From positions 4,030,001 to 4,094,000 of the forward strand of contig JAKNDB010000109.1 in NCBI GenBank assembly GCA_024305405.1: a stretch of DNA of 64,000 bases. The letters are read 5' to 3'. Shown piece by piece: positions 46,713 through 60,500 of this stretch. Each line of letters starts with the position of its first letter. Position 1 is the stretch's first letter. This DNA is from Dirofilaria immitis (taxonomy: Eukaryota > Nematoda > Chromadorea > Rhabditida > Onchocercidae). The notes under the pieces were generated by a model. It was not told the DNA's origin and did not search any database. It saw nothing but the letters and a program-made list of their open reading frames with translations. A program made the position numbers and the translations under genes.

Positions 46713-49700
46713 AACAATCTACGATGAAGGAATGACTAAGTATAAATGTAACGAACAAACAGCTAAACGTAGAAGTTGCAATAAATAGTAAAAGTAATAC
46801 TATGAGAATTTAATGAAAGCACGACAGATAATAGGTTGAATGCTATCCGGACAACTAAAAATATTCTGCGATAAATGTTTAAAAACGAGTTTTATGTAAT
46901 GATGTAGCACACATCGTAATTGCCGGCAATGATGAATGATTCATTAGTTGAAAGATAAAAGCTCATCTGCTGTTTCCCAACAGTACTTCAATCGAACATC
47001 AAATTATCACTATAATCAAAAGCATAGTAAAAGCTGTTTAAGGCAGCTGTAGCATATGTAAGATAGATTGTTCATCATGAACATATATCAACGTCAAGAT
47101 TTTCTCTCTTCCAGTCGGCCGATTTCTTTTCTTTTTCTTCGATTCATTTTATTCCATTTCATTCCTTATGATGAGCGAACAGATGATGAATGGATAGGCA
47201 AACATTGTACAACCCACAAATTGTTGCCGTCTATATCCGTCCGAACAGGTTGTGAATAAATATATCATTATCCGGCTATTCCTTTCTCGTACATCAGTTA
47301 TAACATTAATTTTAAGTTTGATGATTTAATATAGTTTTTTTCGGAAACAAAAAAAAATACAACTATTGACAGTTTGCATCAGTAGACTAAATATGCATTA
47401 AAACTACTCAGCAGCAGACATTACAAGTCTTATTGGAGATATTCCCGCATGATTCTTAGCCTGTCATCGACTAATGAAAAATACCTAGGCTGATTGATTG
47501 AACAACTTTTATAAGTTCTAACTTACACCAGCACTCAGTCAATCTTTTCAACATGACAGTTATGTATATCTCGTAAATGCATTTAAATTTTCGCACGGAC
47601 ATAGTTTTTCATCTTTTCAAATGATGGAATTTGTTGCGATAGCCTTCAATACGATTTATTGTATCGGCATCCTCTTAGTTTTCGCTTTATTTCATCTACT
47701 CCATGATGAATGCAAGTAACAACACTACGCGTAATCATACTGTTACCACCGATAGCCTAATCAACGAGTGGTTTAAAATATAATTGTTAAAATGGTTAAC
47801 GTTGTTGAGCTGATGCTCCGCCATATCCATCATGTTACAGTGCCATCATCATCCAAAGATCCGTTTCCATTGGATGTGCTGATAATTTTGATAATGCTCG
47901 AGGAAAATACAGTTTTGCGTCAAACAAATAGAATGGAGAAGCAAACAGGGAAAAGGCTATTTTATAAACCATTTCTGACTTTAATTACCTTTCTCAATGA
48001 TTGCTTTTTTGTTAGGACATTCTTTAACCATTTCCTTTCAATAAAAAATATGCTTTTTAATTTCGGTTAGAAGCAACTAACTATCAAATTCAAATTAACT
48101 CAAATTCCATTTTAATGAACGAATGGCTATAGTGTTTCAGTCATTGGATCTAGTCGTCAGAAATCATTTTGATAACTTCATGTCGTCATTAGCTGTACAT
48201 TGTGAAGGATGAAGGAAAGCATTTGAAATCCAGATCTTGATAGGAAATCGATCAGAAGTAATATTTTTATTTGAAAGAGCTAATATGACAGCTAAATTTT
48301 ATAGTACGTGAGAAACATTTGTAATATTTTTCTACCACACAAGTTGGTTTTAAAAAGTTTAGTCAAGCTTAACTTAATGAATAATATTTGTAATATATTT
48401 GTTCATTATGAAATATTTGTTACGAACATTTGTAACGTTGACTAAACTTTATTATTCATTAACATTTGTAAATGCTTGAAGATGATCATATGCATAGTTT
48501 AAAGAAAATAATACACATTATTTAATAGTTTAAAATGAGCTGAAATCGAATTGATGGCTGATAATATAGATTATTTGCAATATTTTATAATTTAATTAAT
48601 GTAAAATACAGGAAAGAAAAACTATCACAAATACAACATGCCATGGAAAGATGAAATAATTTAACTGGCAATGTTTTCAAACTGATTCATGTGGTCACAA
48701 ATTTGTATTTCCGCGTTTAATGATAGGCTTTTTGTTGAATATTCCATCTGTTACGAGAATAGAAGAAATTATTCATTTGTCCGTTAACGCACACCTCAAA
48801 TCATATTATTTTTTTTGACAAACAAGAATTGACAATTTCAGCAAGTTTTTTCCTTTTAATTAGAGTTCCTTTCTTTACATATACGGATTTTTTTTATTTT
48901 TATTTTCTTTTTGTTCGACTTATCCGCTCAATTCATTACATTATACTCATTACATCAAATTATTAAATTTATCCTTATTTTATGTTAAACAATTATTTAT
49001 TTCAGTTTTCCCTGAAATTTATCTAATGTGCTTTTGCATCATTTTCAAGCTTATTGTCATACTTACGTTTAACTCTTTTAAAAAATGGAATATTGCATTT
49101 GAGGAAGATATAGACAAAGTATGTGAAATGAAGACGAAATCTAAAAAAATTGAAAGATCGCTAGAATTCTGCTTCTGAATATTCCAAACTGAATGAATAC
49201 TTGAGACGTGTATGAAACTGATAACTGATCTAATTAAAATAATTTTAAATTAGTGCTAATAAGCATAACATATCAAAGCAGCTCTATCAAAAGCCGGTGA
49301 TACGTTTGTTGAATGCGAAAATTTTTCTTGTGTTCTTGATTGTGGTTTAATATTATAAGGAATATTTTACGTTATAAAAATAATTGTAAATAAAATTTTG
49401 TTTGCACAATCTAAATTCCGGAAGCACCTGGAAAAATATAAATTTTATTAGATCTTCTGATTTGATCTAATTGAGATTTATTATTCTTTTCCAAGGATGC
49501 CATCATGATGTAACATTAAGACGTAGAAAGGATTTAAAAAAATACTCCAACATACCATGATAAGCGGTATCAGAACTGATAAAGATTTGAGATGATGCAA
49601 AATCTAATTAATGATAATAATCCATGAAACTGTGACCACAAATTATTTATGAAACTATAACAACAATTTATCGATAACGCCTAGTAGCATAACATTAGAT

Positions 49701-51571
49701 AGCATGGCACATTGCTGTTAATAATCACTTGTTCTCCAAATTAGTTCATTTTCATTATAGCGTAACATCATTAAGCATTTCTTTGCACATCTGTACAGTA
49801 TTCCTTTTTCAATCCACCAGTTTCATGCCTCATTCAAAACTTTCTTCATGGATATTTACTTGGTTATCAGTACGGTAATGCGTATCACTTATGGGAAAAA
49901 TGAAAAAAAAAAGGCAACATGAATTAAGCGATGCAGATAGTATAAAGATATGAATTCCTAAGCTTTAAGACTGAATTCAGTTGTGTTTTTGTGTAGAATG
50001 TATGTTAAGTTGTTGTATAGAGCGAACATTTTGGATGAAAGAGATAGGAGAAATAAGAAAGAGATCAATTACGTCTCGTAAGCACTATGCATATCAAATA
50101 AATAAGCAACGATCAAGAAACGATATGAAAAGATAAAGAAATATTTACACAATAATAACATGAAATAATGCAATGCATCAAAACACATTTTCGAGTGAAT
50201 AAAAATAAAGAATTTTTAGAAATATTTGAATATAAAATGCAAAATATACCAAAACAATTAGGATAGGAGAAACCTCTAAGCGATAAATACATTTCGTTAA
50301 TCAATCTTATGATTCGAAATTACTGATGTCAGCTTGATACGTCATCTGTATATATTTCGTCCAAAACAATGTTAACAACATTTAATCATTTGATATGTAA
50401 ATAATCACTTAATAATGATAGGGATCATAGTCAACAGAAACATGCTTTATAATCAAGACAATTGCTGAAGTACGAACATTTTTCAAAAATGGAAATTGTG
50501 GATAGTAAATAAAGCAGGGAAAAAGATTAATTTCTTGTGGAAGCATTGTAATAACACAAAAGATCTGTATTTTCATGAAAGTGCAAGATATTCTGGAAGA
50601 ATCTGTATACTAAAATATAAATATTTTCGAAATTTATGAATTAAAAAAGAAATGCATTAGTTTAAAAGTACCAGCAACTGATAATAATGAAATATCACTC
50701 AATGTAATGAAAACTTGAGGTAGTATATGGATCATGATATTGTATCTAACTGAAGATTCAGTTATTTCTTTTCAATAATTCATTTCTGAAATACATCCTT
50801 ATCTCACACTAAGCTACTCGGGGTAAAATCACAAACTTTCAAATAAACAATTCTGTAATTGAGACTTGAGCAATACAGATACGATTTTGAAATAAATTCA
50901 CAAGATTGAATTGGAGCAAAAAAAAAGAAATAGAAAAGCAAATGAAAGTATTTTTGGTATAAGATGAAATAAGTCTAGCTAATATCGTACTTCACGCTTT
51001 TTTGCGGCCAAAGGATTGTAAATGAAATCTATCTTCATAGAAAAAATCGTTAGCAGCAATCACTTTATAAAAACTTTTGCAGAACTTGTTTTTCAAATAG
51101 ATTTTTGTAAATACTGCATTTTGCGGGTGCAATATTAGCAGATTAAATGCAAACAGAAAAAGAATCGATCTATTGACAAAATCAAAAAGGAAATGAGATA
51201 TGCATTTTGACAAAAACGATAAAAATTTTGTTATCATTTGCTTGCGTAGAATATTGTCAAAATAATATACTGTTTTAAATTCGCATTCCATACATTCGTG
51301 CCGAATTACGCAATCCTTAAATTATGAAGATTACATTCCAATTATATGCATGAAGCTGTGTTATAACAGTAAAATATGTAAATTTCATTTTATAAATATT
51401 GGCCTTCTCCTTAATTATTGTTGTGCCCACAGCATCGGGTATCCAACGCCAATACAGGTTAACTTATTATTTTCACTTCTTAAGGAAAAAAGTGTAACAG
51501 ATTAAGTATAGAAGTAGTTTATATAACAAAATATTATCATTAGAAGAATAAAATTTCTTTTTCAAATACTA
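46713..51571. other. Gene-free stretch between BPI-like gene and bcc-1
   Basis: Nearly 5 kb of AT-rich DNA containing the BPI-like promoter and the bcc-1 3' UTR. Short frames (for example 47792-48070 + and 50992-51291 -) lack motifs and splice context. Nothing else could be supported. Confidence 0.5.
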
Positions 51572-54500
51572 TCAACAAAGAGAACTTAGAATAGCGTTAT
51601 AGATCTTTTTTCGAGCACCCATTGTTGAGACACCGATATCTTTTAGATTCTGTTCATCCAGCAACAAGAAAGCTTCCATATCGATCTGTAAGTTGTGATC
51701 ATTAGAAAGAAACAATCGCTATGATCACTCGATCATGTCATACATATCATTTAAGCATCAAGTTTCTTTAAGAAAGTGAAGTTATAAATAATCCTGAAAG
51801 AAATTAATCTTTTATGTTCAACATGAAAGTGCACTTATAAATCGTTTTTTTTATACTTCTTGATCTCTGAACTGCGCAAGATATTCGCTGCAGCCTAGCT
51901 GTGCAAGTACCATTGCTGGATCCACAAAAATGCGAATGTCCCAAACAAAATCGTTTCCTATCAAAGGTGATGATTCGAATACGCTGGTTGATGCAGAAAA
52001 GTCTAAAATATATGCAAGAAAATCAAAAATGCATTAGCTTCAGTAGAAAATTATTTGTAAATTGTAAGAAAACTCAGAGCTTTTACCTGAGATAGTGTCG
52101 ACAAAATGTTTTCTTATGCACGTTTGAGTTTAATCACAAAAATAAGAGGATTAGATGCTGGGATAACAAAAGATTAGGATAATGATTTCGATCTTTTTGA
52201 TTGAGATAGAAAAGATAAGAGAAAGAAAGAGAAAAGAGAGAGAGATGGAGAGGTTATTCTTGTATCCGAAAAAATATATAAAAATAAAATAGGTCGAAGA
52301 TCATTAAAAAAATTCTCTACTGGTTCCAATATTAGTAATTGGTCCTTGTAATTGATTTGATTGAAAGAGGTGCAAATTATGAGATGATAAAGATCCAATT
52401 AACGAATTCGAATTCGAGCTATCCTGAGCGTCATCACCATGCTCATCCTCTTCTAATACAGATGCCAAACCTACTGAGGACGTCATTGAGCGATGAGTCT
52501 AAAAAAAAACAACATTTTGAAACTATACAAAAATTGCGAAGTAATTCGATAATTATTTTGGACAGTAATAGATTACAACATCACTAATAGGTATTTATGC
52601 TCCTTTTGGGAATTAATTGATAATGATTGTGAAATGTCCGATTATCGCAGAAAATGAGTGAAAAAGTCGATAATTAGCTTCATTAAAAAAACTCGGAAAT
52701 CAAACGACAAATAAAGTCATAGCACTGTTGTTGTATGTTGTTGTATTAGTTATCGAATTACACTTCAAGTGGTAACATGAATTCATTCGAAGAGACTTAT
52801 GTATGATCGATTAAAGATAAATGAGCAGCAATGAGTAGCCGAAATTTTCAAGATTATTGCGACTATTTTTCGTCATCGTTAGAATTAAGCAATTTCATCT
52901 ACAGAAGAAATTTAATCTGAAAAATGAAGTTACATACTGCACCGTCCATAAGATTTGTTTCCTGCTGCGTGTTTGATCGTCCATCATACTGATTGTCAAA
53001 GAAGTTCAAACTATTTCTCAAAATATCTGCTGGCAATGAATTGCTAAAACCGTATCCAGCCCAAAGATCAGTTGGCTGTCGCACTTTTGCTGGAGTGCCG
53101 TTGTATACGGCTAAATATGTTGACGAAACACAAATTATCAATATTTTTTTAATTTATATATAATATTCATTGAAAAACCCCAGGTATTTTTAAGAGTTTT
53201 ATAATACTAATCACTATGATATAAAGCTATAAAAGCTCTTAATATGAAAATTTTTGAGATTAACTTTAATTTTAAAATAAAACAAACCGCGATTTGCCTT
53301 AAACAGTAATTGTTCTCTTGTTGGGAATTGTTCACTTCCACTGTAAAAGAATTTCATGATTATTTTCAGTTTTTTTAAAAGTATTCTGAGTTTCATTCCA
53401 AAATATTAGGATCACTTTATTGTAACTTCGGTCACTATTATATAATAAAATTTGACGTCCTTGAAACTGACTCAACTGAATACTGGATATCACCGTACTT
53501 CTTAAAAAGGACTTACTTCCTAATCATATCAATTTGTTTGATTCCAGCAAGCAAAGAATGGGCGATTGGAGAGTCATCTGGATTCGGAGTTATTTGTGCA
53601 TATCGATTCTGCAGTTAAATTTTAACATAATGAGATTTGAAAAACCGCAAATTTTTACTTGTTTTCGTATGAAAACTATGTAAATATAAACGAAGAAAAT
53701 GACAAACTTTAAACATACAATGTCTATTGTTGGTACGTCAACTAACGCCTCAGCCAAGCAGCATTGACCCTCAAAATTAGGAAATATCGGTTTCTGCAGT
53801 GAGTTTTGTGTCGCAATATATAAGGTATCTATGTTGGTACCTGCTTTAAAATTAACACGAAATGAAATTTTTGATTGATTTTAGATATTTTATACAAATT
53901 TTTTGCCATTTAATGAGAATTATTCTTTCGTTAATCATTCCATCACGCTAGCAATTTCTATGATCAAGATCTAGGTTAAAGAATGAGGATAAAAACGATA
54001 CGAAATAGTGGAAGTGAGATGAAGAAGTGAATAGAGTGAGGAGTGATTATCCCGTCTGATTTGAATAGGAAATTGATTCCAATATTCTGACAGAGAAAAA
54101 TTTCAGCTGAAAACGTACTTAGTAATTGCTGCGCCTCAATGCGCATATTTTCAACGAGTGCTGATACATGACCATTTTTGAAGAGTTCGAATATATCCGG
54201 TACGGTATTTAAACTATTTTGAACCAAATTTAAAATTCGTTCACGTGCTTGATACAGCATGCTTATATTCATCTCGCTACTATTTAGAACTACGAGCTGC
54301 AGAAATATTATTTTTATTAATACAGACATATTTCTATCTACTCTATCTCAGCATTTGAACTTCATCGTGAATAACTTTTCAGTTAGTTGGGATATGTAAC
54401 ATCAAAAAAATTCAAAATATGAAACGGCGAAATCTCGGACTTTACTACTACATGTTATCATGTATTTCTTGATACAGTGCTAATGGATAATACAACTGAA

Positions 54501-57500
54501 ATATATTTAAAATTGTAAATCTCAATCTACTAAAAAGCAAAAATTTTCATAATTTATGCAATGTGGTGGGATATTGAAAAAATGATATCATATTCCATCA
54601 AACTCTTCAAAATTTTGTTGTGAATAACAAATAAGCATATATTTTTTAAACTTCAATTAATGGCAAATATTTAAACTTGCCGTAGCATTACTAATAGCTC
54701 GACTTTTCCGCCATTTCTCATTAATGGTAATGCCGAATTTTGTTTCAATCAAAGCCTTGTCAATTAAATCGTATTCAGATTCCAATATCCGATCAAACTG
54801 TACTGCTACAGGTAATAAACCCTAAAAATATTTCAGAAGTATATCGAGTAACGTGATATGAGCGTAAATATAGAATAGGTAACTCATAAATTGAAGAAAT
54901 TGCTGCTCAGACTTTGTGCTTCCTTGAAAACCAAAAAAATTTCAACAAAGCTCACAATGATATATTTTCGGGCAATCAAAATGCCAGCAATTGGACCCAC
55001 AATGAATAATTCGAAGCCATTTTCAACAGTACTGGATTGGATAATATGAGTTGAAGTTTGTTGAGCTAACCAATGCATTTCCTCTTTTAGCTTCATCGCG
55101 TAGTAACGATTCGAGACAATTATGTGAATTGATAACTGTTTGACAAAGCAGACCATAATCATTCTGTAACAATTTTTTTGCTAGTCTATGACTATCATAA
55201 TTCCAAAGTTTTCCTAGATAAATGTCAAAAGATCTGAGCTGGATTTTTGATATAAGGACTGAGAAGTTAATTAAATATGCTTTGTGAATGAAGGAACTGT
55301 ACATGTTTATCCGTAGCTTAGAATCGAAAACAAATAGATGAATTTATACGAATGAATGAATGATTTAGATAGAAAATATATAAGAGAATGACCAGTGTAA
55401 AAATAAAAATGAAGAAATCACGAAATAAAAGCTAAAACAAACTTGTAATTGATACATACTGGCGAGAATCATAACTGCCTTAACTATTTCTAGTTCGTTT
55501 TGCTCGATTCCTTTCAAAATACATTTCATTTTACCATTTCGTTCTTCACGTAAACTAACAAAGATATCTGGATGGCCAATATTTCTTTGCAATTCTTGGA
55601 AAGAATAACGGCATGTGCTCGGTAATTCGCATATGATACATAATGGTGATAATTTCTGAAAGGAATAATATTAGTAATTATTCAATAAACATGACAAATC
55701 AAAAGATATAATTATCGATAAGATAGTTAGCAAATGAATGAGAGAAGTGATTTGATGATAGAATTGTAAGTCTCATTAATAAAATTTATTGAGATGTACG
55801 AACAGGTGAATATCAAAGAAGAAAATTCATCAAAATATATAAATTGTTTTCGAAGAATCTTAGTAATGTAAAGTTATCTCGCGCAAAATCGTAACTCACT
55901 CGTAGTCGCTGTCGTGCCTTTTCCACTTGCCTAACTGTTCCAGACACTGATACCTGATTAGAATTGCCTTCAGTTTATTAATTAAAAAGAATGATGTTCT
56001 CAGCTAGAAAAAAAGTCGGTAATGACATGAATAAGGACAGCCTTTGTACATCTCCTAAGCGTAATTTCAAAACTTTTTCAACTCTATTTAAAATGAAAGA
56101 TCAGTGTCTCGTGGCATCTATGATAATGAAAGTGAGTAATATGTTAGCGATGTCCGCTTGAAACAACTTAAAAGTTCAAAGTAGAAGAAACAAATATCAC
56201 CAGTTACATCGGTTAACATGGAGTGTCGTAAATGACTATATTTTTGTGAATTTTGAACATAAGGATTATCTCAAACATGAAAAATTATAATACCTGATTG
56301 TTCTTTTCCATATCATGAATTCTATTTGAATCTGGAAAATGAATATGGCACATTGTATCACGCATAATATCCTGAGTATTTTTACCCTTTCGTCCTATTA
56401 TTTTCGAATGATCACAATGCGGTATTTCAATCCTCAGTGATATTTTGTCGCGCTGTAAAACAGCTTTCTTAAATGAAAATTAAGTAGTAAAATTACGAAG
56501 GATTTGGAACTTCAATGTATTATTAAATTTGAAAGTAAAAAAATCAATAGAAAAAAATAAAATATGGAAAAACTTATATAATTCAAACAGTTAACCTTTA
56601 TTCTGAGTGCAGATGCAATCAGTTGACGGGCACAGTTAACTTGTTCGATTGTACCAAGCATTTTAACATAGGGATCTGCAAATTGTGCTTATTTTGCAAA
56701 TTATATTTGAGAATAAATGAGAAATTATGAACGAGCGATTCCATTTTTTTCACTTTCTTCCGTGAAATTGGATATATACCTAAAATTTGAAACGATTCAT
56801 TACCTTTTTCGTCTTCGCACCAATTTTCAAACGACTTGGCCAAGAAATAACAGCGCCAGAGAGCTCACTGACCTGAGAGAAAGTATATCAATGCAACAAC
56901 ATAGCTTGGATTCAAAATCATTGGTAGAGTCGGGTTGAAAATTTTTCAGAAATTTTTTTAATCCAAAATAAATACGATAAAATATCATTGAAGTTCAAAA
57001 TATCGAAATGTGATCATTTGAAAATATTAAGACGAATGGTAAAAATACTTAAAATACTATGCAATAATATGTTTATTTTGGAAAAAAACTTACTTTTTGA
57101 AAGAATTCTTCTGCTGAAGGCAGAAATTTCTCAGACCCGTATAAAGGCTCACCTGAAATACGAAGTGTAGGTTTTAATTAAGTTCATCGACATTAAAATT
57201 TGCAAAATGTTCGACAATTAATACTATATCATTTCACCATATCTTATTTTACGATAGTTATCCTGCAATTATACCATAACAAAAAAAGCACTGACTAAGG
57301 GAAGTATACTGGTCATCTGGAGATTTCCGAAAAATGGAAAGAAATTCATTCATCCTAAAATTTAATATCTCGAAGGCCTTCCAACATTTCAAAAATTTTT
57401 CAAAGATGTGAACTTCCAGGCAGACCCGTGATCATTGATTCGAGTCGTTTACGATCAACTTGTATTTGTTCTTCCACTTGGTCGTTCGAAAATTTGTCTT

Positions 57501-57567
57501 GGGTCGTTAATCGCATGTTTTTCAAATTCTCGTTACTTGCTTCATATACCCGTTCTTCTTTATTCAT
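51572..57567 (-). CDS. bcc-1: Bicaudal-C RNA-binding protein (KH repeats and SAM)
   Basis: Cytoplasmic RNA-binding translational regulator; SAM polymers make granules in animal Bicaudal-C. Seventeen exons, right to left: 57567-57426, 57152-57094, 56872-56804, 56675-56596, 56452-56294, 55953-55900, 55655-55443, 55135-54956, 54821-54681, 54296-54119, 53840-53719, 53608-53517, 53340-53288, 53110-52938, 52498-52321, 52002-51857, 51685-51572; about 717 residues. Landmarks: VDRKRLESM, EEFFQK, ISWPSRLKIGAKTK (KH1); KIIGRKGKNTQDI with CHIHFPDSN (KH2, intact GxxG, about 118-170); KH-like blocks; a third KH block with AQQTSTHI but no GxxG; LVVLNSSEMNISMLYQARER; the family motif LWAGYGFSNSLPAD; and SAM (about 646-715) with LGCSEYLAQFRDQE and IGVSTMGARKKIYNAIL. 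One base is missing in the run 56805-56809: without it DPYVKMLGTIEQV is out of frame. The intron after exon 9 appears to use a GC donor. The exon 8 acceptor was chosen by phase. Confidence 0.94.
52190..52252. repeat. GA-rich tract in a bcc-1 intron
   Basis: A run made almost wholly of A and G on the + strand, so pyrimidine-rich on the transcribed - strand. It lies between bcc-1 exons 15 and 16. The frame crossing it is low-complexity and not coding. Confidence 0.7.
54675..54680 (-). other. GC-type splice donor (GC-AG intron) in bcc-1
   Basis: After exon 9 the - strand reads ACG|GCAAGT. Cutting there keeps phase 0, which exon 10 (CTC GTA GTT, behind TTTCTGCAG) requires. The only nearby GT (GCA A|GTTTAA) would give phase 1 and destroy the frame. 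GCAAGT is the usual form of the rare GC donors. Confidence 0.7.
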
Positions 57568-60500
57568 TTATTCAAAAATCTTAATAATATATAAGAAGAA
57601 CTACAAAATATTCAACATAAGAAGCAAAAATAAAGAGACAATTTAAAATTCTTCATTTGTAAATGGTAATGAAAATTTATTATTTCCTCGAAGTGTAAAA
57701 GATTTTGAATAATCATGCAAGTAAATTCGAGAAGTGGAATTATTTTTGATGCCATTTTCAAATTCATAGCACCAATGGACAACATTTTACACTTATGATT
57801 CTCATTCAGAAGTTGGAAACTAAAAATAATGTAATGGTAATAGCTGATAATAGGAGAGAGAAAATAACTAGTTTCGAACATAATTACGCTTGACGTACGC
57901 ATCAGAAAGGGTGAAAAAGTGAGTTGGAAACGAGCGAGTATGGTAAATGGTCTCAAACTATTGATGACACGGAGTTATAGGAATAACTATTATACAATAA
58001 AATAGTGCAGTAAATTGCAGCGTTTTTTTTTTTTTCGAAATGTATTTGGCCGAGACAAATTTGAAACGACTAAGAAATCTGGGAATCCAACGATTCGTGA
58101 TGTTACAAGCCTACAGGATAGATAGGTATCAATCAACAAAAAGTTTTGCTGCAAACTGATTGTATCTCCTGCAATAAGCAATGCAACATATCATTATATG
58201 ACATCTTCCATTCAGTCCGAAGCGTCATGTTGAATAAGTTACCAGTAGCTTGATTGTGATTCTTATTCTTCATCTTATCAGATAGGATGAAAATTAATTA
58301 TTTTACAAACAAGATTTAAGGGACGGAAAATTTCAGGTTAAGAACGATGCCGATAATTTTTCGTTAAGAAAAGGCGTTAAGGAGTTGTAGGAGTACGTAG
58401 CTGATAAGAGATAAAGAAAATAAAAGAAGAGAAAGAGGATTAGTTGATTCTCGGACAAATTGAAATGGATATTAGAAGAGGCGCGGTGTGTGATACAAAG
58501 TGTAGGAGGGGAAAGGAAAGAGGAGAAAAAGGACGGAGAGAGGACTGTTGAACTGGAAAGGAGTTGCCAACCGGTTGTCACACCTTTTCTGAAATTTTGA
58601 TGTCGTGTGTTTTCGCGCAGCTCGCGCAGAACTCGGTTGTAGATGTCTTGAAAAGGCACAATAGGAGTGTCGACTAAATCACTCTTAATGTTAAATGTTA
58701 ATTAATGAGTTGCTTTCTTTCAAATCATTATTCTTCTCTAACACTTACTTCATGATTGACCCAACTATTTACATATAGGTGATCTTTCTTTTATAGGTAT
58801 AGTTAGCATTTTTTATACAGTTCACTTCCTTAATAATGCTGATAACAATCATGCATTCGTCCCGAAATATTTCTTAGATTTTGGAATAGAGTGAAATGTT
58901 ATAATTTATGATGTAAAAGCCTATATTTTCTCGTCTTTCACTTATAGGTTACTTTAACGAAAAAATATCGCCACAAATTTTTGTGGATTATACAAAGCTA
59001 GGCTACCTAATTCATTGTCTGAAATTAAAAATCTAAATTTATGCGGAAGATTTGTCGTATTATCGTAACCTATAGTGGAGTGGACTACCGAATGCAATAA
59101 AATAGAGGTCTTTAAGTAAAATCAGACCAAGAGTTTCGGCAAATATTCAATCTTAGATGAGTTCTTGAAAAGAACTGAGATTGAAGAAAGAATAAGTGCG
59201 GCATTACAGGCGTTAAAAAGATTTAAAAAACTTCTAACTCTGAATTGCTCTTAATTCTCCTAATCTGTTGGATTCATCACTATTTGTTTCCTAATCTAAA
59301 TTTTGAAAATTGGAGCATCAATGTTACCTTTTACTGTTCTTGAGCAATATATTTTTTTAAAATCATTCTTGTTTTCTGTCCTTAAATTCTATTTTAGCAA
59401 GTCAAAATTCTCCTATTCTGTTTTTGATTAATAAATTCCTCTTTCCTGCAAAACTCGAACTGATTTCGTCATCAACTCAGAGGAGGGGATACTTTCCATA
59501 AACTTCAACTAAACTGAAAACGGATGAAGATAGAGCAATCTTGATAAACAAATTAAGAGTATAAAATTTGATTGTTAGCATCTTCATATAAGAGTTCCGC
59601 AACGCAATAACCGTTTCCTGTAGATCTGTTGAAAGTTGTCAAGAACATATCTCATTAGCATTACCGAATCGTTGATTTTACACAATTTAAAAATATAGAA
59701 GAAATATTTAAACTTTGAGATGACAACATTTTTTTCTTTCAAAAAAATTACCCTACAACATTTCTTCAACAGTGTTCATCGTATTCCTTTCTATTTTTTT
59801 CTCTCAACATATTTTCATGATTAAACACTGTCAATAAATTGCCACTTGAAATATTGAATTTATTAATGAACTTTTTCGATGTCTTTGTTTTGCACGAACA
59901 ATTTAGTGAGACAGATAAAAGACAGAAAGAGTCAGCGACAATATAGCATTTTTCATCATCATTTTTATTCTCAAATATTTTATTCCGTTCAGAAAAATAA
60001 CATATTTTTACTTTTTCAGCAAAATATTTTTCCTCTCTTACTCCAAGTTCAAGTTTTGGAACTTTTTGCAACTAATTGCTGCAGTTAGCTAAGTCATTTG
60101 TGATGTATCGCATTAGGACAAATTTAGAATGTCAAGTTTCATTTTCAACTATTGAAATTCCGACACCTCTTCCTTCATTCCTCTTTAGTTTATTACTATA
60201 AACTGCTGCAAAATCGATCAATTCAGATTCAGTATAAAAAAGCTGAATAACTGAAAGAATGAAACAAAGTTTGCTTAATCATATAGCATGGAATATAGGA
60301 ATGAAGAGAATAATATTGTTACTGGATATTGTCCTTAACAAGCAAACTTCCGTTCTTAAATTACGCTTCCTAGCTTATGATATAGCGTATTTTAGGCAAT
60401 AAATTTATAATACTAACCTCGGCAGCATTTCGAAAATTTCCTAATTTTTGTTCCCAACATAATTTGGCATCACTATTTCATATCTACAACTCTCTTCGCA

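Noticed and set aside
51901..52095. Open frame on the + strand near 52 kb
   Set aside because: It is antisense to bcc-1 exon 16, which encodes the start of the SAM domain.
52174..52398. Low-complexity frame rich in Ser, Leu and Phe
   Set aside because: It is produced by the GA/CT tract in a bcc-1 intron.
57420..57646. Open frame on the + strand over the first bcc-1 exon
   Set aside because: Antisense to exon 1, whose VDRKRLESM motif matches Bicaudal-C.
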